In this document: positions 9,579 through 18,200 of the stretch, piece after piece
How the letters are laid out: every line of letters starts with the position of its first letter
Position numbering within the stretch: the first letter of the stretch is position 1
Notes under the pieces: generated by a model
What the model was told of the DNA's origin: nothing
Database searches by the model: none
Seen by the model: the letters and a program-made list of their open reading frames with translations, nothing else
Made by a program: the position numbers and the translations under genes
Source of the DNA: Algoriphagus iocasae
GTDB lineage: Bacteria > Bacteroidota > Bacteroidia > Cytophagales > Cyclobacteriaceae
Assembly: GCF_014206875.1 (NCBI RefSeq)
Contig: NZ_JACIJO010000006.1
Location: forward strand, 1 to 64,000
Length of the DNA stretch: 64,000 bases
Direction of reading: 5' to 3'

Positions 9579-10361
9579 ATGAAAAAGATTAATTATTTAT
9601 TGATAGGAATCATTCCAACAGTAGCCTTGGGGCTGCTGTTGAGCATGATCCCAGCAAAAAAATCAGAACCGATTTTCACAGAGGATCTCGCTGGATTCAA
9701 ATCTATTTTTGATGGGAAGAGCCTGGATGGTTGGGAAGGAGACCCTACTTATTGGTCCGTTCAAGATGGAGCTATTGTGGGGTTGATTACCCCTGAAACG
9801 CTGCTGAAGGCAAATACTTTCCTTATTTGGCAAGGTGGACAGCCGGGAGATTTTGAACTGAAAGCCAAATTCAGAATTTCTGAAAGCGGTAATTCAGGAA
9901 TCAATTATCGGAGTGAAATGGTAGAAGGAGTTCCTTTTGCCCTCAAAGGATATCAGGCAGATATTGATGGAAAGATCAATTATACCGGACAGAATTATGA
10001 GGAAAGAAAGAGAACGACTTTGGCCTACAGAGGCCAAAAAACAAAGATCACTCCTCAGGAAAATCCAAGCGGAAACCTCCGTGATTATGTGGAGAGAAAT
10101 GCCTGGAAAGGATTGAATGTAATTGAGGAGCTGGGTGATCGTGATGAGTTGAAGACAAAAATCAAGTCAGAAGACTGGAATGAAATTCACATCGTAGCTA
10201 AAGGTAATGTTCTAAAGCATTATGTAAATGGAATATTGATGAGTGAGGTACATGATGATGACCCTGCGAATTTCTCTGCAAAGGGATACTTGGGAGTTCA
10301 GGTTCATGTAGGACCTCCTATGAAGGTGGAATATAAAGACCTCATGCTTAAAATGAATTAA
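9579..10361 (+). CDS. DUF1080 / 3-keto-disaccharide hydrolase family protein
   Basis: The 260-residue product has a hydrophobic N-terminus (residues 5-25) that serves as signal or anchor. A single DUF1080 domain of concanavalin-like beta-sandwich type follows, with FKSIFDGKSLDGWEGD near the start, ISESGNSGINYRSE in the middle and GYLGVQVHVGPPMKVEYKDL near the end. Members of this family hydrolyse glycosides whose sugar has first been oxidised at C3, the oxidation being carried out by partner dehydrogenases. The gene abuts the cytochrome-dehydrogenase gene with no gap and is followed by a strong terminator, so the pair forms a module. A 3-keto-glycoside substrate here is inference from family and context. 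Confidence 0.87.
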   Translation: MKKINYLLIGIIPTVALGLLLSMIPAKKSEPIFTEDLAGFKSIFDGKSLDGWEGDPTYWSVQDGAIVGLITPETLLKANTFLIWQGGQPGDFELKAKFRISESGNSGINYRSEMVEGVPFALKGYQADIDGKINYTGQNYEERKRTTLAYRGQKTKITPQENPSGNLRDYVERNAWKGLNVIEELGDRDELKTKIKSEDWNEIHIVAKGNVLKHYVNGILMSEVHDDDPANFSAKGYLGVQVHVGPPMKVEYKDLMLKMN

Positions 10362-10396
10362 TAGGGTTGGGAATAGATTAATTGTTAGTGTTAAAT

Positions 10397-10438
10397 GCAC
10401 CGATAGGAATTACAGCATCTTATCGGTGCCTTTTTTTT
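10397..10438 (+). terminator. Rho-independent terminator
   Basis: A 9-bp stem, GCACCGATA (10397-10405) with TATCGGTGC (10421-10429), encloses a 15-base loop and is followed by eight T residues (10431-10438). It closes the dehydrogenase/DUF1080 pair. Confidence 0.85.
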
Positions 10439-10562
10439 AACTAAAAACTACCGTTGATCAACAGTATGTTGGTATAATAAAGCGATACGGTTAACTTTTA
10501 AACCTGACACTACAGGATGGAAGACAGGCTATTGAATGAGAAATTAAGGTATTAAATTAAGT

Positions 10563-11627
10563 ATGAGCTCACCCATAATATCCCAGGCAGAAAACTGGAA
10601 ACATAAAATTTCTAACACTCAGCAACTTGGGGGAATAGAAACTTCCGTTCTGGATAATGGACCTGGAAAAGGTGTCCGGGTTGCTTGGGTAAATACCGGA
10701 GCCGGTCTTCGTTTTAAGGTGCTACTTGATCGGGGATTTGATATTTTGGATTGCTTTTTTAATGAAAATAGTCTGGCGTGGATAAGCCACGCTGGAGGGG
10801 TAAGCCCCCAGCCTTTTTCCAATAAAGGAATAGATTGGCTTCGAACATTTGGTGGAGGATTGTTGACTACCTGTGGACTTTCAAATGCAGGTCCGCCCAA
10901 TTCCGATGAGCATGGAGAAAGAGGTTTGCATGGGAATTTCAGCAATATTCCTGCGGAGCTAATTTCAATCAAACAACCGGATATCTATTCGGATGATTTG
11001 AGCTTTGAATTGGTAGGGAAAATAAGAGAAACGACCACATTTGGGCCTAGCCTGGAGTTGACAAGAACCATTTCAGGTAAGTTGGGGTCTGCAAAGATTC
11101 GAATTTCTGACACTGTGGTCAATCGAGGAAATACCCCTGCTCCACATATGGTTTTGTACCATATCAATTGTGGATGGCCACTGATCGACGAAGGAACCAG
11201 AATCGTGTGGCATGGTGAGATTGTGCCAAAAGCAAATGATGTAAATAATACCGAGTTTAATAAAAAGCATCAATTTACCAGATGTGCACCCGTTTTAGAG
11301 GAGCATAGTGGTTTTGGTGAGGATGTCGCTTTTATTAATCCAAAACCATCTAATTCAGATCAGGTGGTTTGTGGATTTGCGAATGACCAATTGGAATTAG
11401 GATTGAAAATTTCGTTTTCTAAAACCCAAATGCCTTGGCTGATCCATTGGCAACATTGGGGAAAAAATGAATATGTGACAGCTTTGGAACCGGCTACAAA
11501 TCCACCTATTGGACAAGCGGCGGCAAGGGAAAACGGAACTTTAATTCTGCTTCAGCCAGGAGAAAGCCGATCTTATGAAATAGATCTTGAGGTTGTTTCC
11601 GGTAGTGGTGTACAGGATTTTAAATAG
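10563..11627 (+). CDS. DUF4432 / aldose 1-epimerase-like protein
   Basis: This 354-residue protein has no signal peptide, so it should be cytoplasmic. Its sequence fits the galactose-mutarotase-like superfamily branch DUF4432: FKVLLDRGFDILDCFF, GGGLLTTCGLSNAGPP, GERGLHGNFSNIPAE, VLYHINCGWPLIDEGTRI and the C-terminal YVTALEPATNPPIG. Relatives bind sugars or sugar phosphates and several are annotated as sugar epimerases, but the substrate is generally unknown. It is the first gene after the terminator at 10438 and leads into the cupin, TIM-barrel and Gfo/Idh genes, suggesting a shared catabolic route. Confidence 0.83.
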   Translation: MSSPIISQAENWKHKISNTQQLGGIETSVLDNGPGKGVRVAWVNTGAGLRFKVLLDRGFDILDCFFNENSLAWISHAGGVSPQPFSNKGIDWLRTFGGGLLTTCGLSNAGPPNSDEHGERGLHGNFSNIPAELISIKQPDIYSDDLSFELVGKIRETTTFGPSLELTRTISGKLGSAKIRISDTVVNRGNTPAPHMVLYHINCGWPLIDEGTRIVWHGEIVPKANDVNNTEFNKKHQFTRCAPVLEEHSGFGEDVAFINPKPSNSDQVVCGFANDQLELGLKISFSKTQMPWLIHWQHWGKNEYVTALEPATNPPIGQAAARENGTLILLQPGESRSYEIDLEVVSGSGVQDFK

Positions 11628-11697
11628 CATAATTCAAATGGAAGTCATCCATTTTAAAAAATAAATTACTCAATAACCCATTAACCAATAAATAGAA

Positions 11698-12909
11698 ATG
11701 AGTTTAGCAAAAAAAGCGCTCGAACAAGGAGAAGGAATACTAAGATTGACTCCAACTTGGGTGCCTCGGTCTTTTTGTGTGCCTGGAAGAAGGATCAAAT
11801 TGCATCCAGATGATTATTATAGTCTGGGTGGTGAGAGAGGAGGAATAGATGAGCGTTGGTTTTCTTCCACTACGCCTGCCGAAAATGGCCCTTTGACCAG
11901 TAAAAATGAAGGCTTAAGCCATGTCGCATATGAAGATGGTGGGAAAACAGAACTTTTTCTTTTAAAAGATGCCATTGATGAACTTGGAGGAAAGATTATA
12001 GGGGATAGACTTTGGAATAAATACAAGTCTTGGCCCATGTATTCTAAGTTTTTTGACAACATGGGGCCATTGCCGCATCATATTCATCCTAGTGATGAGT
12101 TTGGGAAGTTGACCGGGCAAAATGGTAAGCCAGAAGCATATTATTTCCCTCCTCAGGTCAATAATCATGGTGGTGATTTTCCTTATACTTTTTTCGGAAT
12201 TGCTCCGGGTACTTCTAAAGAAACAATTCTGGAATGCTTGAAGAACTTCAATAAAGGAGATAATAAAATCACCAATTATTCCCAGGCATTTAAATTACAG
12301 CCTGGAACAGGATGGAATGTTCCTCCGGGAATGCTTCACGCACCGGGAAGTTTGTGTACCTACGAGCCACAAAAAGCTTCCGATATTTTCGCGATGTATC
12401 AGTCATTGGTGAATGAAGCGATTATTCCGGATGAATTACTTTGGAATGCCACTCCGAAAGACAGATGGGGAGATTATGATTTGTTAGTTGAAATGATTGA
12501 TTGGGAATTGAATGTCAATCCAAATATCATGGATAACCATTATATGGAGCCGATTCCTGTGGAGGACCGTGAGAAAATGAATGCCGCAGGATACGATGAT
12601 AAATGGATTTGCTACAGATCCCATGATTATTCAGCGAAGGAATTGACCGTTTTCCCTGGTCAAACAGTGACAATCAAAGATTCCGCAGCATATGGAATGA
12701 TCATGATGCAAGGCTATGGAAAGATGAATGATTGGGATATTGAGACTCCTGCTTTGATCCGATTTGGACAGCTGACTCATGACGAATATTTCGTTTCTGA
12801 GGATGCTGCAAAAGCAGGTGTGAAGATCACAAATCATTCTAAAACTGATCCGATTGTCATGTTGAAGCACTTTGGTCCGAATAACCCGGATTTAAAAGTT
12901 GTGGAGTAA
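11698..12909 (+). CDS. Cupin protein resembling class I mannose-6-phosphate isomerase
   Basis: The 403-residue cytoplasmic protein shows cupin metal-site motifs: MGPLPHHIHPSDEFGK (about residues 121-136) and, later, GWNVPPGMLHAPGS, the layout of type I phosphomannose isomerases. Additional conserved-looking segments are LTPTWVPRSFCVPGRR at the N-terminus and KHFGPNNP near the C-terminus. It could isomerise a sugar or sugar phosphate, but it is not a standard ManA and the substrate is unknown to me. It lies 70 bases after the DUF4432 gene and is followed, after a 193-base gap without a visible gene, by the TIM-barrel epimerase. Confidence 0.7.
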   Translation: MSLAKKALEQGEGILRLTPTWVPRSFCVPGRRIKLHPDDYYSLGGERGGIDERWFSSTTPAENGPLTSKNEGLSHVAYEDGGKTELFLLKDAIDELGGKIIGDRLWNKYKSWPMYSKFFDNMGPLPHHIHPSDEFGKLTGQNGKPEAYYFPPQVNNHGGDFPYTFFGIAPGTSKETILECLKNFNKGDNKITNYSQAFKLQPGTGWNVPPGMLHAPGSLCTYEPQKASDIFAMYQSLVNEAIIPDELLWNATPKDRWGDYDLLVEMIDWELNVNPNIMDNHYMEPIPVEDREKMNAAGYDDKWICYRSHDYSAKELTVFPGQTVTIKDSAAYGMIMMQGYGKMNDWDIETPALIRFGQLTHDEYFVSEDAAKAGVKITNHSKTDPIVMLKHFGPNNPDLKVVE

Positions 12910-13102
12910 GTTCTGATTTTTGATTGACGACATTGAATTCAGAGTTTACACCAAATTAGAAATCAATGATTCAGAAAGTAGTGCTATTAATACCTTAGAT
13001 TTAAAAAGATTGAACGTCGAATATTGGAGAAAAATAGAGGTGATTATCTAATTCAGTCTCCAAGCTTCGGTTTTTTATAAATAAACAATAACCCACGTAA
13101 CA

Positions 13103-14131
13103 ATGAGTCAAAATAATTTTCCAAAACTACATAACGCAACTTGGCCTGGACTGGTAGGAAAAGGACCGGATTCTGAGCCGGTTATTCCTTTTGATTCGCT
13201 TTTGGAGATGACAGCTGCAGCTGAAGTCGACGGAGTGAAATTTGATGGTTTGGATATTGGGCTTTTGGAGCCTCATATCAATTTGGACAATCCGGATGAG
13301 GCTAAAATAATAGCAGAAAAAGCCGCAAAACATAATTTAAATATTGGCTCTTTAGTAGCTCCAATATGGGCAGGGGCAGCCATGGGAACTGCAGATCAGC
13401 GCAAGACCTTTGTGGACATGGTTCGCAAATCTTGCGAATTTGGAAAGCAATTGAAAGATCTTGGTGTGAGGCAATATGGAATCGTCAGAATCGATTCTGC
13501 TTCTTCTGTGGAGGCTTGGGCTAAAGATCCTGTTGGAAATACTAAGCAAATTGCTGAGACTTTTAGAGAGGCTTGCGATGTAGCAGCTGGTTATGGTGAG
13601 AAGCTTGCGGCCGAAGGTGAGATTTGCTGGGGAGCCATGCATAGCTGGAAATACATGGTTGAGCTATTGGAAATGGTAGATAGACCAAATATTGGTTTTC
13701 AAGCGGATATGTCCCATACCTTCCTTTATACGATGGGCTACAATGCTCCTGAGCATAGAATTCTTCCTAAAGACGCGGATCTTAAAGATCGTGAAGCGGT
13801 GAAAGCTGCTTTAAAAACTGTGACTGATGCGCTTCGTCCTTGGACAATAGATTTCCACGTGGCTCAAAACGATGGGTCTGTTTTCGGATCCGGATCTCAC
13901 GATAAGACAGGAAGACATTGCCAAGCAACTGATCCTAATGGAGTCCTTGATATTGCACATGATGCAGGATATTGGCTTCGGGATGAGAAAGGCGAATTGA
14001 CCAAAGCATTTCAGCATATCTGCTGGGATGGATGTATGTTCCCTAATTCTGTAATGGAGAGTCAGCAAACCTGGAATGACATCTTGGCTGCGATGATCAA
14101 AGTTAGGGACGCACATGGATGGAAAAGCTGA
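13103..14131 (+). CDS. Sugar phosphate isomerase/epimerase (xylose isomerase-like TIM barrel)
   Basis: This 342-residue protein belongs to the AP-endonuclease-2/xylose-isomerase-like TIM-barrel family. Recognisable segments are [40 protein letters not shown] (a metal-binding Glu context), [32 protein letters not shown] and [11 protein letters not shown]. These enzymes interconvert or dehydrate sugars, inososes or keto-sugars using a divalent metal. No signal peptide is present. The start ATG follows a run of AT-rich leader. It sits between the cupin and the Gfo/Idh oxidoreductase, a pairing often seen in pathways that pass through keto-sugar intermediates; the exact reaction is open. Confidence 0.85.
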   Translation: MSQNNFPKLHNATWPGLVGKGPDSEPVIPFDSLLEMTAAAEVDGVKFDGLDIGLLEPHINLDNPDEAKIIAEKAAKHNLNIGSLVAPIWAGAAMGTADQRKTFVDMVRKSCEFGKQLKDLGVRQYGIVRIDSASSVEAWAKDPVGNTKQIAETFREACDVAAGYGEKLAAEGEICWGAMHSWKYMVELLEMVDRPNIGFQADMSHTFLYTMGYNAPEHRILPKDADLKDREAVKAALKTVTDALRPWTIDFHVAQNDGSVFGSGSHDKTGRHCQATDPNGVLDIAHDAGYWLRDEKGELTKAFQHICWDGCMFPNSVMESQQTWNDILAAMIKVRDAHGWKS

Positions 14132-14318
14132 AGGCTAAAATCAGAAATCTGAAAAGTATGCTAAGTACAAATCACGCCCCGATATTGCTTTCGGGGTACG
14201 AGGGTTTGAGATATGTTAATCATTATTTTCAATTCAAGCCTCCGTCGATACAGCGCCTTACAACCTTCTTACTTTCCAACCTTTCAACCCAATCTTACAA
14301 TTTTAAAATTTTACAATC

Positions 14319-15479
14319 ATGAATAAAAAACATATACGAATTGGCCTAATCGGAACTGGACTGATGGGTCGAATCCATACAAACGGATATAAAAGATTAG
14401 CGGATTTCTTCCCTGAATATGAGCATAGACCGGTGCTTCAGGCAGCATGCTCCAGAAGAAAAGAAAAAGTGGAAGCATTTGCAGAGCAGTGGGGATACAA
14501 ATCGGTAGAAACTGATTGGAGGAAACTTTTGGAGAGGGATGATATTGATGCTGTAGACATCTGCACACCAAATGACATGCATGCTGAAATTGCCATTGCT
14601 GCAGCAAAAGCTGGTAAAATGATTCTCTGCGAAAAGCCTCTGGCAAGAACAGTGGCTGAAGCAAAATCTATGGTAGAGGCTATTGAAGCTGCTGGAGTTC
14701 AAAATACTGTTTGGTATAATTACCGAAGAGTTCCTGCAGTTACCTTGGCAAAGCAGATCGTAGCATCCGGTAAGCTTGGCAAAATTTTCCATTACCGTGC
14801 TAATTTCCTTCAGGATTGGACGATTAGTCCAGATTTGCCTCAGGGAGGTGATGCTCTTTGGAGATTGGATGTTGAAGCCGCTGGTTCAGGTGTGACCGGG
14901 GATTTATTGGCTCACTGTATCGATACAGCCATGTGGATCAATGGTGGAATCAAGGATGTTTCGGCTATGACTGAGACTTTCATCAAGGAGAGAGTTCATC
15001 AAGGCACTGGAGAAAAGAAAAAAGTTGGAATTGATGATGCTTGTGTGTTCCATTGCCATTTTGACAATGGTTCTTTGGGGCTTTTCGAAGCGACAAGATA
15101 TGCACGTGGTCATAAAGCTTTGTATACTTTTGAAATCAATGGGGAGCATGCATCCATCCGATGGGATTTGCATGATCTTACCAGATTGGAATATTTTGAT
15201 CATGATGATGAAGGACAAGTGAGGGGCTGGAGATCCATTCATGTGACTGATGGTGATCATCCTTATATGGATCGTTGGTGGATTCCTGGAACTTCCATTG
15301 GGTATGAGCATTCATTTATTCATCAAGTAGCTGATTTCTTTAAGAGCCTGGATGAAGGAACTCCTTGTCATCCAACTTTCAGAGATGCTTATGAGACCCA
15401 AAAAGTTTGTGAGGCAGTGATCAATTCTGCCAATGAGCGAGCTTGGAAAGATACCGGAGTGGAATGGGTTGAAAAATAA
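14319..15479 (+). CDS. Gfo/Idh/MocA-family NAD(P)-dependent oxidoreductase
   Basis: The 386-residue cytoplasmic enzyme begins with a Rossmann fold ([19 protein letters not shown]) and has the family's [14 protein letters not shown] motif, where the Lys is a catalytic candidate. It continues into the GFO/IDH/MocA C-terminal domain with [19 protein letters not shown], including the Asp/His pair. Family members oxidise or reduce sugars and cyclitols. It follows the TIM-barrel gene by 187 bases and ends the cassette at the terminator 15507-15540. Together with DUF1080 and the TIM barrel it fits a keto-sugar route, but no substrate can be assigned from sequence alone. Confidence 0.92.
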   Translation: MNKKHIRIGLIGTGLMGRIHTNGYKRLADFFPEYEHRPVLQAACSRRKEKVEAFAEQWGYKSVETDWRKLLERDDIDAVDICTPNDMHAEIAIAAAKAGKMILCEKPLARTVAEAKSMVEAIEAAGVQNTVWYNYRRVPAVTLAKQIVASGKLGKIFHYRANFLQDWTISPDLPQGGDALWRLDVEAAGSGVTGDLLAHCIDTAMWINGGIKDVSAMTETFIKERVHQGTGEKKKVGIDDACVFHCHFDNGSLGLFEATRYARGHKALYTFEINGEHASIRWDLHDLTRLEYFDHDDEGQVRGWRSIHVTDGDHPYMDRWWIPGTSIGYEHSFIHQVADFFKSLDEGTPCHPTFRDAYETQKVCEAVINSANERAWKDTGVEWVEK

Positions 15480-15506
15480 AATTCCCTAAATTAGAATGTT
15501 AAAACT

Positions 15507-15540
15507 AGCTCAATCAAATTATTCTTGATTGAGCTTTTTT
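15507..15540 (+). terminator. Rho-independent terminator
   Basis: An 11-bp perfect stem, AGCTCAATCAA (15507-15517) with TTGATTGAGCT (15525-15535), has a 7-base loop and is followed by a T-run to 15540. It separates the Gfo/Idh gene from the sulfatase. Confidence 0.9.
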
Positions 15541-15560
15541 GTAATCTTAAAGATCCCCTA

Positions 15561-17042
15561 ATGAAAATATTTAATAGTTTTTCCAAGCTACTTATACTGC
15601 TTGCTTTTGCTTCATTCATTATTGGTTGTGAATCAAAAAAGGAAGAGGTAGAAACGGTTTCAGAATCAAAAACCAACATCGTTTTTATATTGGCAGATGA
15701 TCTTGGATATGGCGATCTAGGTTTTTTGGGTCAGAAATATATCGAAACACCAAATATCGACCGCTTGGCAAAGGAGGGAATGTTTTTCTCTAATTTCTAT
15801 TCTGGATCCACAGTTTGTGCTCCTTCGAGATCTTCATTTTTGACTGGAATGCATACTGGCCATACGCCAATCAGAGGGAATACCGAAGTGCAGCCGGAAG
15901 GGCAGTTTCCTATGCCTGATTCTGTGATGACCGTTGGAAAAGCAATGCAGCAAGCAGGATATGTTACTGGTGCTTTTGGCAAATGGGGACTAGGATTTAT
16001 TGGGTCTACAGGTGAGCCGGTAAACCAAGGTTTTGATGAGTTTTTTGGATATAACTGTCAGCGTTATGCTCACCGATATTATCCAGCCTATTTATGGCAT
16101 AATGACCAGAAAATTGATTTGCCAGGGAATGACTGGACTACGACGGGTGACTATGCACCGGATATAATTCAAGAAAAGACATTGGCTTTTATAGATGAAA
16201 ATGCAGAAAAGCCATTTTTCCTTTTTATGCCAATTGTTACTCCTCATGCTGAGCTGGCAGCTCCTGATGATGAGATATTGGCAAAGTATAAAGAGATGTT
16301 TCCAGAAGAGAAACCTTACGTAGGTGGAAAAGGAGCGGATTATGGACCTGACATGAGAATTCCCGGATATCAATCTCAGCCTTACCCGCATGCAACCTTC
16401 GCGGCGATGGTTCATCGAATTGATCAATATGTAGGCGAGGTTTTGGATAAACTAGAAGAAAAAGGCATTGCTGAAAATACGCTAATCATATTCTCCTCAG
16501 ATAATGGAGCGCATCAGGAAGGTGGAGCAGATCCAGAATTCTTTGATAGCAATGGTCAGTTCCGAGGGTTCAAGCGAGACTTGTATGAAGGGGGCGTTCG
16601 CGCTCCGATGATAGCTTGGTGGCCAAAGAAAATCAAAGCAGGAACAACTACTGATCATATAGCTGCATTTTGGGATTTGCTACCAACTTTTGCAGCAGTG
16701 GCCGGTAATACCATCACTGAAACGATTGACGGGATTTCGTTTTTACCGACTTTGACTGGAGAAGGAGACCAGAAAGAGCATGAGTATTTATACTGGGAGT
16801 TTCATGAACAAGGAGGAAAGCAGGCGGTTCGTCAGGGGAAATGGAAAGCTGTCAAACTGGAAGTTTTCAAAAGTGATCAGCCCATTCTCGAGCTTTATGA
16901 TTTAAGTACTGATCCGGGGGAGACAAAAAACCTAGCTGCTGAATTTCCTGAGAAATTGGAAGAATTAGAAAATCTGATGAATGAGTCTCATCGTCAGAAT
17001 CCTCAATTCTCATTTTATAGATCCGAAAAAGAAGCGCAGTAG
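15561..17042 (+). CDS. Sulfatase (arylsulfatase-type, S1 family) lipoprotein
   Basis: From the ATG at 15561 the protein has 493 residues and a lipoprotein signal (MKIFNSFSKLLILLAFASFIIGC). An upstream in-frame TTG at 15525 lies inside the terminator hairpin and was not used. The sulfatase core shows NIVFILADDLGYGDLGFLG (metal-binding Asp pair), then Cys-86 in CAPSR, the site converted to formylglycine by a sulfatase-maturing enzyme. GKWGLGF and IIFSSDNGAHQEGG follow, with the second metal site. It should desulfate glycans or small sulfate esters outside the cytoplasm, which fits a marine polysaccharide degrader. A maturase gene is not in this window. The gene lies alone between the sugar cassette and the ebo cluster. 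Confidence 0.93.
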   Translation: MKIFNSFSKLLILLAFASFIIGCESKKEEVETVSESKTNIVFILADDLGYGDLGFLGQKYIETPNIDRLAKEGMFFSNFYSGSTVCAPSRSSFLTGMHTGHTPIRGNTEVQPEGQFPMPDSVMTVGKAMQQAGYVTGAFGKWGLGFIGSTGEPVNQGFDEFFGYNCQRYAHRYYPAYLWHNDQKIDLPGNDWTTTGDYAPDIIQEKTLAFIDENAEKPFFLFMPIVTPHAELAAPDDEILAKYKEMFPEEKPYVGGKGADYGPDMRIPGYQSQPYPHATFAAMVHRIDQYVGEVLDKLEEKGIAENTLIIFSSDNGAHQEGGADPEFFDSNGQFRGFKRDLYEGGVRAPMIAWWPKKIKAGTTTDHIAAFWDLLPTFAAVAGNTITETIDGISFLPTLTGEGDQKEHEYLYWEFHEQGGKQAVRQGKWKAVKLEVFKSDQPILELYDLSTDPGETKNLAAEFPEKLEELENLMNESHRQNPQFSFYRSEKEAQ

Positions 17043-17117
17043 AGAGTATTTCAAAACTTGTGATTCGTTAGATTTAATGAAGGTCGGAATTGGAAATGGT
17101 TCTGAAATTTATCTGAT

Positions 17118-17152
17118 TGAGAAATATGATTTTTCTCATTTTCAGCTGAAAA
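17118..17152. promoter_or_regulatory. Hairpin plus 14-bp palindrome upstream of the ebo cluster
   Basis: The gap 17043-17254 holds no convincing gene. It contains a 7-bp inverted repeat (17118-17124 with 17132-17138), directly followed by the perfect palindrome TTTTCAGCTGAAAA (17139-17152). A T-rich stretch follows at 17157-17165. Either this ends sulfatase transcription or the palindrome is an operator for eboA-F; sequence alone cannot decide. Confidence 0.35.
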
Positions 17153-17254
17153 ACAGGCTTTTTTTGACCACTGGTATGATTCTACAATCAAAAAAATAGA
17201 ATATTGCCTTACCTTTATTCACCCAGATTTATCATTCGAAATTCATTGTTCGAT

Positions 17255-18151
17255 ATGTCAATTTCAAATCAAGTAAACCCAATAACATCCCTTTTACTTT
17301 CAGCATTAAGTGAGCAGGTGGAGGAAAAATCCTTGGTCTGGCTTGCCCAAAAAAGAGAGAAAATCTTGTTGTCTGGCAAAGAGATGGATTTCTTTATGGC
17401 ATTTAGCCAAGTGTCAAGATACTTTAAGAATAATCGCCTGATCTTGACCAAAGAGCAGATCGAGGAAGCAGATGCTATTTGTGAAGGAATCAGGTTGGAT
17501 CTTTGGACACAACTTCAAACAGCAAGAACGTATCTAGTTCTTCAATTTCCCTCTCCCGATCTTACATCATGGATGGGAACTTTGCAAAAGCTATTTGAAA
17601 CAGGAGATATGCTGGAAATAGAGGCTTTGTATGCAGCATTGCCTCTGATGCCTTATCCTGAAGAAATGATCGGTAGAGCAAGAGAAGGATTAAGGACTAA
17701 TATCACTTCTGTGTTTGATGCGGTGGCATTAAACAATCCATTTCCTGCGAAGTACTTTGATGAAAGTGCCTGGAATCAGATGGTGGTCAAAGCCATATTT
17801 ATGCAAAGGCCTCTATTTAAAATTCAACATGCTGAATCCAGAGTCAATCAGGAACTTGCCAATATCATTATCGATTTTTCTCATGAAAGATGGTCGGCAG
17901 GAAGGAATGTAATCCCAGAATTGTGGAGGTTTGTAGGGCCATTTATTGACTCAGAAAAAATCCAAGATATTTCAAAAGTTGTAGAAACTGGAAATGAACT
18001 AGAGCGTAAAGCTGCTTTGTTAGCTTGTAGCATGTCCTCATTTAATGGGGCAAAAGCACTTCTGAACGAGTATCCAGAAGTGAAAAAAGAAATAGAATCA
18101 GGAAAGTTAAATTGGAATTGGATCGGTGAAGAGGCTTTAGCCAACGCCTGA
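17255..18151 (+). CDS. eboA: EboA domain protein
   Basis: The product from the ATG at 17255 has 298 residues, no signal peptide and a largely helical composition. I recognise it as EboA, the first protein of the ebo cluster, from its character (LRTNITSVFDAVALNNPFPAKYFDE, WNQMVVKAIFMQRPLFKI) and from the five following genes, which match eboB-F in order. Its biochemical role is unknown. An in-frame TTG at 17204 would add a poorly conserved-looking leader, so the ATG is preferred. The stop lies 49 bases before eboB, and the whole set runs in one direction with short gaps to the terminator at 23927. Confidence 0.86.
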   Translation: MSISNQVNPITSLLLSALSEQVEEKSLVWLAQKREKILLSGKEMDFFMAFSQVSRYFKNNRLILTKEQIEEADAICEGIRLDLWTQLQTARTYLVLQFPSPDLTSWMGTLQKLFETGDMLEIEALYAALPLMPYPEEMIGRAREGLRTNITSVFDAVALNNPFPAKYFDESAWNQMVVKAIFMQRPLFKIQHAESRVNQELANIIIDFSHERWSAGRNVIPELWRFVGPFIDSEKIQDISKVVETGNELERKAALLACSMSSFNGAKALLNEYPEVKKEIESGKLNWNWIGEEALANA

Positions 18152-18200
18152 TCTGATCGGTTAACTCAAAAAATATTATAGAATCTCAAAATCACCAGAC

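Noticed and set aside
10513-10528. Possible fourth copy of the CTATCCTG motif before the DUF4432 gene
   Set aside because: Two CAGG half-sites are present but spaced 12 instead of 10 bases and the flanks differ, so the match is too weak.
14177-14196. CCCCGA/TCGGGG hairpin between the TIM-barrel and Gfo/Idh genes
   Set aside because: The stem is only 6 bp and lacks a T-run, so it was not called a terminator; it may be a small dispersed repeat.
14397-14792. 131-residue minus-strand frame within the Gfo/Idh gene
   Set aside because: It is antisense to a clearly coding region, with Cys/Ser/His-rich sequence typical of a shadow frame.
15525-15560. Extended TTG start for the sulfatase
   Set aside because: The TTG lies in the right arm of the terminator 15507-15540, and the added residues precede a good lipoprotein signal that begins at the ATG 15561.
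16981-17199. 72-residue open frame overlapping the sulfatase end
   Set aside because: It starts out of frame inside the sulfatase, has no recognisable motif and ends before eboA; it is most likely a chance frame.
17204-17254. Extended TTG start for eboA
   Set aside because: It adds 17 residues without family character; the ATG at 17255 gives a normal EboA N-terminus.
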